Source: Methylophilaceae bacterium (GTDB lineage Bacteria; Pseudomonadota; Gammaproteobacteria; Burkholderiales; Methylophilaceae). From it: DNA of 11,394 bases. The number at the start of each line of letters is the position of its first letter. The first letter of the stretch is position 1. The translations under genes were made by a program, and so were the position numbers. The notes under the pieces are model-generated. The model did no database searches. It was not told the DNA's origin and saw only the letters and a program-made list of their open reading frames with translations. The stretch spans positions 1 through 11,394 of the forward strand of contig CANCPF010000040.1 in the NCBI GenBank assembly GCA_947379975.1, given 5' to 3'. Positions 1 through 7,099 of this stretch are shown piece by piece.

Positions 1-2514
1 ACTAGCAGTGCTAGTCGTCGCGGTGTACTGATTATGATGCGCTTGATAGACCAAGCGTTTATTCAGCAATTGGAATCGCTGGTTGGTGCGAAAATTAACA
101 TCACACAGCTGTCTGATATTAAAAATGATGCTGGCAATTTAAAGCTGACCACGGAGCTTATAACCGCGCAGATGACAAATCCAAACGGCTGGGCGATGCA
201 CGCACTTAGTAAGAATGAAGTGGCCGGCTATACCCGATTGCCGACAGCCTATGCTGGCAACGATTTGCTATTGAGAACGGTCAGTGACCGAGAAATATTC
301 GAACTGGGGAAAAATAGCGCTAATCTTATCCTTTGGTCAACCGCTACCATTGCCTTGATATTGATTATATTAAGCGTGCTTTTTGATAAGCTGGTAGTCG
401 CTAGATTAAGCAAACTCAGTACTAGTGTGAATCTCATTAATGAATCTGCCGATTCGGCAGCGCGCGTGCCAGCGATTGCCGGTAATGACGAGCTGACTAA
501 CTTAGCGCAACGCATTAATGGCATGCTAAATAGCTTGGATGACGAAAGAAAGGCCTTGCAGGACAGCGAGTTCCGCTGGAAATTTGCCCTAGAAGGTGCT
601 GGTGAAGGTGTGTGGGATTGGAATATGCAAACTGACGCAGTGGAATATTCCGCGCTATGGAAGCACATGTTTGGCTATGTAGAAAGCGATGTTCTGTCTA
701 CTAAGGCAGAATGGAGTAGTTTCATTTATCCAGAAGATCAAGCGTCTTTTAGTCTAGCCATGAAAGCCTATTTGGATGGAGAAACGTCTTTATATGTCGC
801 GGAATATCGTGTGAAGCGGAAAGACAACACGTATGTATGGGTGCTTGGTCGCGGCATGATAGCAAGCTATAGCGAGGATGGTAAACCCTTACGTATGTTA
901 GGCACGCATACCGACATCAGCGTTCGAAAGAGCGCTGAGCTCGACCTTAGGGTAGCTGCCACGGCTTTCGAATCTCAAGAAGCCATGTTTATCACTGATG
1001 CTGACCTTGTTATTCTTCGCGTTAACTCTGCCTTTACTGTAATGACAGGCTACACGGCAGAAGAAGCGGTCGGACAAAAGTCTCATTTATTGCGTTCAGG
1101 TAAGCATAATGAGGCGTTCTACCAAGCAATGTGGCATAGCCTGAAAACAGACTATGCTTGGCAAGGTGAAATTTTTAACCGCCGCAAAAATGGAGAGATT
1201 TATCCAGAGTTGCTAAATATCACTGCGGTCAAAGACGGTCAAGGTATCGTCAGTCACTATGTTGCTAGTTTTATCGACATTACTCTACGTAAAGCCGCAG
1301 AAGAAGAGATTAGTCACTTAGCTTTCTATGATCCATTGACCGATTTACCAAATCGTCGCTTGCTGTTAGATCGGATTAGTCATTCTATTGCAAGCCATGA
1401 GCGTAGTAATCGCGCTGGTGCGATACTATTTCTGGATCTTGATCACTTTAAAACGCTGAATGACACCTTAGGCCACGATGTGGGTGACCTATTGCTGAAG
1501 CAAGTGGCACTCAGGTTGCAATCTTGTGTGCGCGACTGCGATACCGTTGCTAGACTTGGAGGTGATGAGTTCGTGATTATGCTAGAAAATCTGAGTGAGC
1601 AAGCACTTGAGGCGACTAACCAAACAGAAGACGTGGGTGAAAAAATAATCGCAATGCTAAGTCAGCCTTATCAACTGACTAATTACGAATATCGTAGCAC
1701 CGCCAGCATAGGTGCGGTCATTATTAATGATGGCGCTCAATCGGCTGACGAGTATTTAAAGCAGGCCGATATCGCCATGTACCAAGCAAAAAAAGCCGGG
1801 CGCAATACACTGCGATTCTTTGACCCGCAGATGCAAGCTAATGTTAATCAGCAGGCCGAAATGGTGCGTGAGTTATACAATGCACTAGAGCTAAAACAAT
1901 TGCAGTTGTATTATCAAGTGCAGGTAGATATTTTTGGCCATATCACCGGCGCGGAGGCGTTGCTACGTTGGCTGCATCCTGAGCGTGGTTTGGTATCGCC
2001 GCTGGAATTTATTCCTCTAGCCGAGGAAAGCGGTTTAATTCTGCCGATAGGCTTGTGGGTGCTAAAGACAGCCTGCATACAATTGCAAGCATGGCAACAA
2101 GACCCCAAGATGCAAGACTTAGAGATTGCAGTTAACGTGAGTGCAAAACAATTGCGCCAAGCTGATTTTTCGGCGCAAGTGCAGGCGCTGGTGAAACAGT
2201 ATGCTATTCGATCGAAAAAACTCAAACTAGAACTCACAGAGAGTGCTTTGTTAGACAATCTGGAAAACACCATCGCAATTATGCATGAGTTAAATAAGAT
2301 AGGCATTACTTTCTCGCTAGATGATTTTGGTACAGGCTATTCCTCCTTACAATATCTCAAACAACTGCCGATTAGCCAGCTAAAAATCGATCAGTCATTT
2401 GTGCGCGATATTTCGACAAATGTGAGCGATGCCGCCATTGTAAGAACGATTATTGCCATGGCAAACAGCCTAAGTTTGAATGTGATTGCTGAAGGTGTGG
2501 AAACGAAAGAATAA
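1..2514 (+). CDS. Membrane-bound GGDEF/EAL cyclic-di-GMP signalling protein, 5' partial, EAL domain cut short by a premature stop
   Basis: The reading frame is open to the window edge and the first residues (TSSASRRGVLIMMRLID) resemble the end of a CHASE4-type periplasmic sensor, so the true start lies upstream. Numbering from the ATG at 34: membrane helix about 97-120, HAMP about 121-170, first PAS 180-300, second PAS 308-420, GGDEF 426-594, EAL from about 612. The diguanylate cyclase half looks intact: G509-G-D-E-F513, preceded at the usual spacing by the RxxD inhibitory site (R500-D503). The EAL half has E641-A-L, an NVSAKQL motif, E733-L-T-E736, D763-D764 and LKIDQSFV, but stops at TAA 2512-2514 right after AEGVETKE. 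The QGY-x-F-S-K-P end of the domain follows in frame behind the stop. Family knowledge says such proteins make and/or degrade c-di-GMP in response to a signal. I infer that this copy could still act as a cyclase but probably not as a phosphodiesterase. Confidence 0.9.
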   Translation, partial: TSSASRRGVLIMMRLIDQAFIQQLESLVGAKINITQLSDIKNDAGNLKLTTELITAQMTNPNGWAMHALSKNEVAGYTRLPTAYAGNDLLLRTVSDREIFELGKNSANLILWSTATIALILIILSVLFDKLVVARLSKLSTSVNLINESADSAARVPAIAGNDELTNLAQRINGMLNSLDDERKALQDSEFRWKFALEGAGEGVWDWNMQTDAVEYSALWKHMFGYVESDVLSTKAEWSSFIYPEDQASFSLAMKAYLDGETSLYVAEYRVKRKDNTYVWVLGRGMIASYSEDGKPLRMLGTHTDISVRKSAELDLRVAATAFESQEAMFITDADLVILRVNSAFTVMTGYTAEEAVGQKSHLLRSGKHNEAFYQAMWHSLKTDYAWQGEIFNRRKNGEIYPELLNITAVKDGQGIVSHYVASFIDITLRKAAEEEISHLAFYDPLTDLPNRRLLLDRISHSIASHERSNRAGAILFLDLDHFKTLNDTLGHDVGDLLLKQVALRLQSCVRDCDTVARLGGDEFVIMLENLSEQALEATNQTEDVGEKIIAMLSQPYQLTNYEYRSTASIGAVIINDGAQSADEYLKQADIAMYQAKKAGRNTLRFFDPQMQANVNQQAEMVRELYNALELKQLQLYYQVQVDIFGHITGAEALLRWLHPERGLVSPLEFIPLAEESGLILPIGLWVLKTACIQLQAWQQDPKMQDLEIAVNVSAKQLRQADFSAQVQALVKQYAIRSKKLKLELTESALLDNLENTIAIMHELNKIGITFSLDDFGTGYSSLQYLKQLPISQLKIDQSFVRDISTNVSDAAIVRTIIAMANSLSLNVIAEGVETKE

Positions 2515-2628
2515 AAAGCGCTGTTAGAAGAAAAAGGCTGTAAATATTTCCAAGGTTACTTATTTAGTAAACCAGTTCCCATAGAAGCATTCCACGCTTT
2601 AGTAGCGGCCAGCCCACAGGTAAGTTGA
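2515..2628 (+). pseudogene. Detached C-terminal end of the EAL domain, in frame after the stop
   Basis: Directly after TAA 2512-2514 the same frame continues for 37 codons to TGA 2626-2628. It reads KALLEEKGCKYFQGYLFSKP and then a short tail. This is the canonical end of an EAL domain (LL..GC..QGY.FSKP) and joins seamlessly to AEGVETKE. The stop occupies the position where EAL proteins usually carry Gln (VETxEQ), so one C-to-T change (CAA to TAA) explains the break. There is no frameshift, and no separate start codon or ribosome binding site is seen, so this piece is probably not translated unless the stop is read through. Confidence 0.85.
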
Positions 2629-2666
2629 TAGACGTTAATTGAATAGGAAAAATCGCTTTAAAGCTA

Positions 2667-3716
2667 TTAAGTTGCAGGCAATACGCTAGTCACAGGTTTT
2701 GCATAATTAAACGCATCTGACAGAAACGCGTCTTCGGCCAAGCCGGCTTGTACAAAACTCGCGTGTGCGACTTCAACCATGGCTGGCGCGCCGCAACAAT
2801 ACACTTCATAGTTGGCCAATCCAGTATTTTCGGCATTGGCAAAGTCATCTAATACCGCTTGGTGTACAAAACCAGTGCGGCCTTGCCAGTGATCTTCAGG
2901 CAGTGCGTCAGATAGCACTGGAATAAACGTAATGTGTGGATGCGCCGCCGCCCAAGCCTCTGGTAATGCCGGCATGTAAAGGTCTTGCAGTGAGCGTGCG
3001 CCCCAATAAAGCGTAATTTGACGTTGAATATTATGCTGCAATAGATGCTCGATGATGCCTTTGATCGGGGCAAAACCGGTGCCACCTGCCACCATTATCA
3101 TAGGCTTTTCAGAATCTTCACGCAGATAAAAACTACCGAACGGCGCTTCTATGCGCAAAATTGCTTTGTCAGGCATTTCGTTAAAAACATATTGGGTAAA
3201 TTGGCCGCCGGGAATCAAGCGTAAATGCAGTTCTAGCATATTGTCTTGGCTAGGCGCGTTCGCCAATGAAAAAGCTCGGCGCTTGCCATCTTTGAGTAAG
3301 AATTCAATATATTGCCCGGCTTTAAATTTTAAATGCTCGCTACTCGGCAACTTTAAAAATAAAGCCATGACATCATGCGAAAGTTGTTCTTTGCGCTCTA
3401 CTCTAGCTGGAATAATGCGCGGTTGAATCACACCTTCATTGATTTCTCTACATTCCACGCTGAGGTCAGACAAGGGGCGAGCGCAGCAAAATAAAGCTTT
3501 ACCGGACGCTTTTTCAGCCTCGGTTAATGCGCTTGCCGCGTAATCGCCGTAATCGACTTCGCCACTCAAAATAAGCCCTTTGCAACTGCCGCATGTGCCA
3601 TTTCGGCAGCCATAAGGAATATTGAAGCCTGCGCCTATGGCGGATTCCAGCACAGTTTCAGAAGGCTTGCTAGGGTAACTGTGGCCGCTAGGCTGAAGGG
3701 TGATTTGGTAGGTCAT
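2667..3716 (-). CDS. [2Fe-2S]/FAD/NAD(P) oxidoreductase (ferredoxin-NADP reductase family; often named CDP-6-deoxy-delta-3,4-glucoseen reductase)
   Basis: A 349-residue single-chain electron-transfer flavoprotein. Residues 1-90 are a plant-type ferredoxin domain with ligands C37, C42, C45 (C-x4-C-x2-C) and most likely C77 in LFCCARP. Next is an FAD-binding barrel with R147-A-F-S (the RxYS-type motif), then an NAD(P)-binding domain with G211-G-T-G-F-A-P and a C-terminal YCCGAPAM motif. Such proteins pass electrons from NAD(P)H through FAD to the iron-sulfur cluster and on to a partner. The ATG at 3716 was chosen because GAAAG lies 8 nt upstream; a GTG at 3725 is in frame but has no spaced binding site. 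Copies in betaproteobacteria are commonly named after the ascarylose enzyme AscD, but no deoxysugar genes are nearby, so the substrate is unknown. The gene converges with the GGDEF/EAL gene and lies 151 nt downstream of fxsA on the same strand. Confidence 0.88.
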   Translation of the reverse strand: MTYQITLQPSGHSYPSKPSETVLESAIGAGFNIPYGCRNGTCGSCKGLILSGEVDYGDYAASALTEAEKASGKALFCCARPLSDLSVECREINEGVIQPRIIPARVERKEQLSHDVMALFLKLPSSEHLKFKAGQYIEFLLKDGKRRAFSLANAPSQDNMLELHLRLIPGGQFTQYVFNEMPDKAILRIEAPFGSFYLREDSEKPMIMVAGGTGFAPIKGIIEHLLQHNIQRQITLYWGARSLQDLYMPALPEAWAAAHPHITFIPVLSDALPEDHWQGRTGFVHQAVLDDFANAENTGLANYEVYCCGAPAMVEVAHASFVQAGLAEDAFLSDAFNYAKPVTSVLPAT

Positions 3717-3867
3717 TGCGTGCACTTTCAGGTAATGGTAAATCCAGCGGATTTATTAAATGTTTTCGACTAGTCTTGCATGGTGTTAGTTGCGATTAAA
3801 TGGACTTTTTATTGCGCTAGTTTTTGATCTTATAATCTTAAGTATTATGTTATCAGTCTTATATCAC

Positions 3868-4278
3868 TTAGTCTTCACGGTGAAACTCGCCCTCAATGGC
3901 ATCGTCATTGGCGGCTTTTTCTGATTGATAGTGTGGCTGATTTTGTGAGCCCTTAGGCTCTGCATTATTGATAGGAATCAGTAATAAACCGGCGGCTATC
4001 AGATCTGTCATTACCCCAGGAATAATCAACAATATTCCGGCAAAAATATTGCGCGCGCTACCAAACATGGCTTTCATCGGATTGCCGCCTTGCATTAGGC
4101 TTTGCATCATGCGGCCAGAAAATAATATTTTTTCATCACGAATAAGTTGTAAGCCCAAAAAGGCGATTGCAATTAAGTAAAGCACAACCCACCAACCATA
4201 TAGGTGCATTAAACTCACTAAAATCCAGATTTCAGCAATAGGAAAAGCGAGTAAAATCAACAGGAATAATAAACGCAT
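3868..4278 (-). CDS. fxsA: FxsA family membrane protein
   Basis: A 136-residue protein matching the FxsA family in layout: an N-terminal hydrophobic segment (about 2-23, containing FPIAEIWILV), a second helix (about 27-46), the loop motif LGLQLIRDEK, a Met-rich stretch (SGRMMQSLMQGG), and a hydrophobic region about 75-102 with LLIIPGVMTDLIAAGLLLIP. The tail is polar and acidic (DDAIEGEFHRED) and probably cytoplasmic. The E. coli member is known for relieving phage T7 exclusion by the F plasmid when overproduced; its normal role is not established. The ATG is preceded by AGGAGA (4294-4289) at 10 nt. It is divergent from dsbD and shares its 172-nt upstream region. The end is clear, with TAA at 3870-3868. 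Confidence 0.85.
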   Translation of the reverse strand: MRLLFLLILLAFPIAEIWILVSLMHLYGWWVVLYLIAIAFLGLQLIRDEKILFSGRMMQSLMQGGNPMKAMFGSARNIFAGILLIIPGVMTDLIAAGLLLIPINNAEPKGSQNQPHYQSEKAANDDAIEGEFHRED

Positions 4279-4288
4279 TGGTATCTTG

Positions 4289-4294
4289 TCTCCT
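4289..4294 (-). promoter_or_regulatory. Shine-Dalgarno site of fxsA
   Basis: On the minus strand AGGAGA lies 10 nt before the ATG at 4278. It supports that start; no other in-frame start with a comparable site was seen. Confidence 0.65.
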
Positions 4295-4391
4295 AAATGT
4301 TAGATTTATGTTATTAAAGCTATATTGCGTTGAATGGGTGATATTGAACGTATGTTGCTAATTACATTCTAACTAAGTTGTGTCGGTATTC

Positions 4392-4397
4392 TATAAT
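4392..4397 (+). promoter_or_regulatory. Candidate -10 element for dsbD-tlpA
   Basis: A perfect TATAAT hexamer lies 53 nt upstream of the dsbD start, in the divergent fxsA/dsbD gap. No good -35 hexamer is found 16-18 nt upstream (the sequence there is close to CTAACT), so it would be a weak or activator-dependent promoter. An inverted repeat overlaps it. Confidence 0.4.
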
Positions 4398-4415
4398 TGC
4401 AAGGCTAAGCAATTA
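4394..4415. repeat. 7-bp inverted repeat overlapping the dsbD -10 element
   Basis: TAATTGC (4394-4400) and GCAATTA (4409-4415) are perfect inverted arms separated by 8 nt. They cover the end of the TATAAT box and the expected transcription start. The layout would suit an operator for a dimeric repressor, or a small hairpin at the 5' end of the mRNA. The protein, if any, is unknown. Confidence 0.4.
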
Positions 4416-4450
4416 CAATAGCTGAAATTTAAAAAATGGAACACTAGTAC

Positions 4451-6385
4451 GTGAAAAATTTATCTCTAAAGTACCTGTTAAACATTCTAATGGCATTAGT
4501 TAGCCTAGCTTTGATGCTGTCTTTTGCGGCCACTGTCCGTGCAGGCGAGGCGAATAAAAGTGCAACGGTAAACGCCTTGTTTGCTAGTAATAGCCAAGAT
4601 CAATTTCTGACGCCTGATGAAGCCTTTAAGCTTAATTTAACGCGATTAGATGCGGAAAATATTCAAGCCAATTTCACCATTGCGCCCGGTCATTATTTAT
4701 ATCGTGAGCGAGTTAAATTCAGTGTAGAGCATACAGCAGAGCTTAAGGCTAGTGATGCACAAATCGTCGCCATTACTTTGCCTAGCGGCGAAATTAAACA
4801 AGATGCTAATTTTGGCAAACAAGAAGTATATCACCATGATTTTAAAGCTAATATCAAGATATCTCAGGGTGTATCTACTATAGCGATTGCGGCTAGCTAT
4901 CAAGGTTGCAGTGAAAAAGGTTTGTGCTATGCCCCCATCAAAAAAACCATTTCTGTTGCGCTAAGCAAAGCTAAACCAAGTGCTAATATTACTACCAGCA
5001 ATAGTAATAACGCGACGGATGACGATACGACCGTTTTGTTAAAAACGGGCAACATTTGGCTAATTATATTTGGCTTTTTTGGCGCTGGTTTATTGCTATC
5101 GCTTACGCCATGTGTATTGCCGATGATCCCTATTTTATCCAGCATTATTGTTGGCAGCCAATCACAGGGCGTGCATCAAACTAAATTGTATAGCTTTGCT
5201 TTATCGGTTTCTTACGTGCTCGGCATGGCTTTAAGTTACACGCTTGCTGGCGTTGCGGCAGGTTTATCTGGCAATCTACTCAGCCAATCATTACAAAACG
5301 TTTGGGTATTGGGCGCCTCGGCCTTGGTTTTTGTGTTGCTTGCCTTTTCTATGTTTGGTTTTTACGAACTGCAATTGCCTAGCGCACTTGAAACAAAATT
5401 AATCAAAACCAGCAATAGTTTTAAAGGCGGAAAATTTTTAGGCGTGTTTATCATGGGTGCGTTATCGGCCTTAATTGTTAGTCCATGTGTGGCCGCGCCT
5501 TTAGCTGGAGCTCTGATTTACATCAGTCAGTCACAAAATGTCTTGCTAGGAGGCGTAGCGTTGTTTGCTTTATCATTGGGCATGGGCGTACCACTGTTGT
5601 TGATTGGTGCGTCTGCCGGCAAGTTGTTGCCAAAAACCGGTAATTGGATGAATGCCGTGCGCCACTTTTTTGGCGTGCTGATGTTGGCAATGGCTGTTTG
5701 GCTAATTTCGCCAGTTATTCCTACCGGTGTTCAATTGGTGTTGTGGGCAACGTTGTTAATTGTGACTGCAGTTTTTCTAAACGCCCTAGATAATCTGCCA
5801 GCCCATGCCAATGGTTTTGCCAAATTTTGGAAAGGCATTGCGGTAATTCTGTTGATATTCGGCGTCACATTGTTGATTGGCGCGCTTTCTGGTGCAAAAT
5901 CTGCCTTACAGCCATTTAACGGTATTACTAGCAGTTTGGCGGCCAATAACAATAGCGCAAATCCGTTGCAAAATGTATCTTCACTAGCTTTTACGCGCAT
6001 TAAAAATATTAGCGAGTTAAACAGAAAATTAGCCGAAACGAACGGCAAGCCAGTCATGCTGGATTTTTACGCAGATTGGTGTGTGGCCTGTAAAGAGCTT
6101 GAGCAGCTGACCTTTAGCGATAATCAAATACAACAATTACTGGCAAATACGACGCTGCTACAAGTCGATGTGACGGCTAATACTGACGAAGATAAGGCGT
6201 TGCTTAAGCGCTTTGTCTTATTTGGCCCGCCCGGTATTGTTTTTTTTGATGGCCAGGGCAAGTTAATATCGTCAGTAAAAACCATTGGTTTTCAAAATGT
6301 AGAGCGTTTTACTGCAACGCTGGCCAAGCGCGACTACTGTATTGCCGCGCCCGCAAACCATGAGATTTCAGCACAAAAATGTTAA
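4451..6385 (+). CDS. dsbD: Thiol:disulfide interchange protein DsbD
   Basis: A 644-residue transmembrane reductase that takes electrons from cytoplasmic thioredoxin and delivers them to periplasmic thiol proteins. All three domains are visible. A signal peptide (KNLSLK, then a hydrophobic core, likely cut after VRA31) is followed by the periplasmic alpha domain with C153-x5-C159 (QGCSEKGLC). The membrane domain (about 200-480) has C221 in LTPCVLPM and C346 in VSPCVAAPLAG. The C-terminal thioredoxin domain has W543-C544-V-A-C547 and FGPPGIVFF. Each Cys pair matches the E. coli DsbD pattern. The start is GTG with only a weak GGA 10 nt upstream; the next Met (14) would lose the charged signal-peptide end. 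The last 7 nt overlap tlpA, which implies a shared mRNA and coupled translation. Oddly, the C-terminal tail carries two extra cysteines (C630 and the final residue C644). Confidence 0.95.
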   Translation: MKNLSLKYLLNILMALVSLALMLSFAATVRAGEANKSATVNALFASNSQDQFLTPDEAFKLNLTRLDAENIQANFTIAPGHYLYRERVKFSVEHTAELKASDAQIVAITLPSGEIKQDANFGKQEVYHHDFKANIKISQGVSTIAIAASYQGCSEKGLCYAPIKKTISVALSKAKPSANITTSNSNNATDDDTTVLLKTGNIWLIIFGFFGAGLLLSLTPCVLPMIPILSSIIVGSQSQGVHQTKLYSFALSVSYVLGMALSYTLAGVAAGLSGNLLSQSLQNVWVLGASALVFVLLAFSMFGFYELQLPSALETKLIKTSNSFKGGKFLGVFIMGALSALIVSPCVAAPLAGALIYISQSQNVLLGGVALFALSLGMGVPLLLIGASAGKLLPKTGNWMNAVRHFFGVLMLAMAVWLISPVIPTGVQLVLWATLLIVTAVFLNALDNLPAHANGFAKFWKGIAVILLIFGVTLLIGALSGAKSALQPFNGITSSLAANNNSANPLQNVSSLAFTRIKNISELNRKLAETNGKPVMLDFYADWCVACKELEQLTFSDNQIQQLLANTTLLQVDVTANTDEDKALLKRFVLFGPPGIVFFDGQGKLISSVKTIGFQNVERFTATLAKRDYCIAAPANHEISAQKC

Positions 6386-6921
6386 AAAAAATATTATCAG
6401 CAATTGCATATTTGGCGCTAACCATGGCGTTAGGCTTCGCCATTTACCACTTCTTTTTAAGTCCAAATAGCCGACCTGGCCAATCTAGCGCGCTGGCGAC
6501 ACAAGCTTTATTTGCCGCTAATTTACCTAATGAAAACGGCGTCAGCCAAGCACTTAGCCAATACCAAGGTAAAATAATTGTGCTCAATTTTTGGGCTACC
6601 TGGTGTGCGCCTTGCCGTGAAGAAATGCCTGAGCTTTCTCAATTGTATGAAGAATACAAAAGTAAAAATGTCGTAGTATTAGGTGTAGCGGTAGATGAGT
6701 TAGCCTTGGTAAAAGAGTTTTCACAGGCTACGCCTGTCAGTTATCCTTTATTTGCCGCTGAAAATGATGGCATGAATTTAACCGCTAATTTAGGTAACGA
6801 CAAAGGCATTTTGCCGTATACGGTGATTATTAAGCCGGATGGTAGCGTTGTTAGAACTTTCTTTGGCCGGATTAATAAAGCCTTAATATTAGCCAGCTTA
6901 AAGCCTTTATTAATGCCATAA
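6379..6921 (+). CDS. tlpA: TlpA/ResA-like membrane-anchored periplasmic thioredoxin
   Basis: A 180-residue protein with an N-terminal signal anchor (about 5-27, after MLKK) and a periplasmic thioredoxin fold of the TlpA/ResA type: VLNFWATWCAPCREEMPEL with active site W75-C76-A-P-C79, and the cis-proline P146 in GILPYTVI. Such proteins reduce specific periplasmic disulfides, for example in cytochrome c maturation or copper-site assembly, after being reduced by DsbD or CcdA. Starting inside the end of dsbD with a 7-nt overlap and no clear ribosome binding site of its own, it is probably made by translational coupling, and DsbD is its likely electron donor (inference). The sequence does not show which substrate it serves. 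The symbol denotes the family, not proven orthology. Confidence 0.88.
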   Translation: MLKKILSAIAYLALTMALGFAIYHFFLSPNSRPGQSSALATQALFAANLPNENGVSQALSQYQGKIIVLNFWATWCAPCREEMPELSQLYEEYKSKNVVVLGVAVDELALVKEFSQATPVSYPLFAAENDGMNLTANLGNDKGILPYTVIIKPDGSVVRTFFGRINKALILASLKPLLMP

Positions 6922-6944
6922 ACTGCATAATTTGGCTGCCAGGC

Positions 6945-6972
6945 TTTAAGTGATTAATATCAATCACTTAAA
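6945..6972 (+). terminator. 11-bp perfect inverted repeat after tlpA, possible terminator
   Basis: The arm at 6945-6955 (TTTAAGTGATT) pairs perfectly with 6962-6972 around a 6-nt loop, 24 nt after the tlpA stop. The stem is AT-rich and no long T run follows it on the + strand, so it is a poor intrinsic terminator by the textbook rule. Its position between two genes favours a role in ending the dsbD-tlpA transcript or protecting its 3' end. A protein binding site is the alternative. Confidence 0.4.
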
Positions 6973-7012
6973 TAATTAATCTAGCCTAATTTCGTTTAAT
7001 TGTACTAAATTT

Positions 7013-7094
7013 ACTGGACAAAACCAGTTAACTTCGGCAAACTCGCGTTTATGAGTACCCGCAATTTATCGAAAAAACTGGTCAAAAAACTGGT
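7013..7094 (+). repeat. Leader of aroQ with tandem 12-nt repeat and competing complementary segments
   Basis: Two copies of AAAAAACTGGT (7072-7082 and 7084-7094) stand in tandem just before the aroQ start. Upstream, ACCAGTT (7023-7029) is complementary to AACTGGT in either copy, and CCAGT within it can also pair with ACTGG at 7013-7017 (6-nt loop). Pairing with the second copy would cover the region 6-12 nt before the aroQ ATG, where the ribosome binds. The segments are seen directly; any regulatory effect is inference, and stems of 5-7 bp may be chance. Confidence 0.35.
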
Positions 7095-7099
7095 GTGTC

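Noticed and set aside
1..15. A near-palindrome (ACTAGC, 3 nt, GCTAGT) at the window edge.
   Set aside because: It lies inside coding sequence that reads as the sensor domain; there is no sign of an attachment site or transposon end.
249..668. A 139-codon open frame on the - strand opposite the sensor, HAMP and PAS region.
   Set aside because: It is antisense to clear coding sequence, has a low-complexity Ser/Leu-rich product, and has no recognisable domain.
2629..2666. GCTTTAAAGC palindrome between the two convergent genes, as a possible bidirectional terminator.
   Set aside because: It has no loop and no T run on either side, so it does not form a terminator hairpin.
3717..3725. A GTG three codons upstream as the start of the reductase gene.
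   Set aside because: Its only purine-rich site (GAAAG) runs into the GTG itself, whereas the same site is well spaced for the ATG at 3716.
3717..3867. The 151-nt gap between fxsA and the reductase gene, with a short AATCC/GGATT hairpin (3741-3753) and a GACTAGTC palindrome (3768-3775).
   Set aside because: The elements are 4-5 bp per arm, with no T tract and no convincing promoter hexamers in the - direction; no function can be supported.
7015..7027. A 13-nt match (TGGACAAAACCAG) between the aroQ leader and the start of pqqA; both can be read as WTKP.
   Set aside because: About one exact 13-mer match is expected by chance in a window of this size. The aroQ copy is not followed by the Glu/Tyr core and has no start codon, so it is not a pqqA relic.
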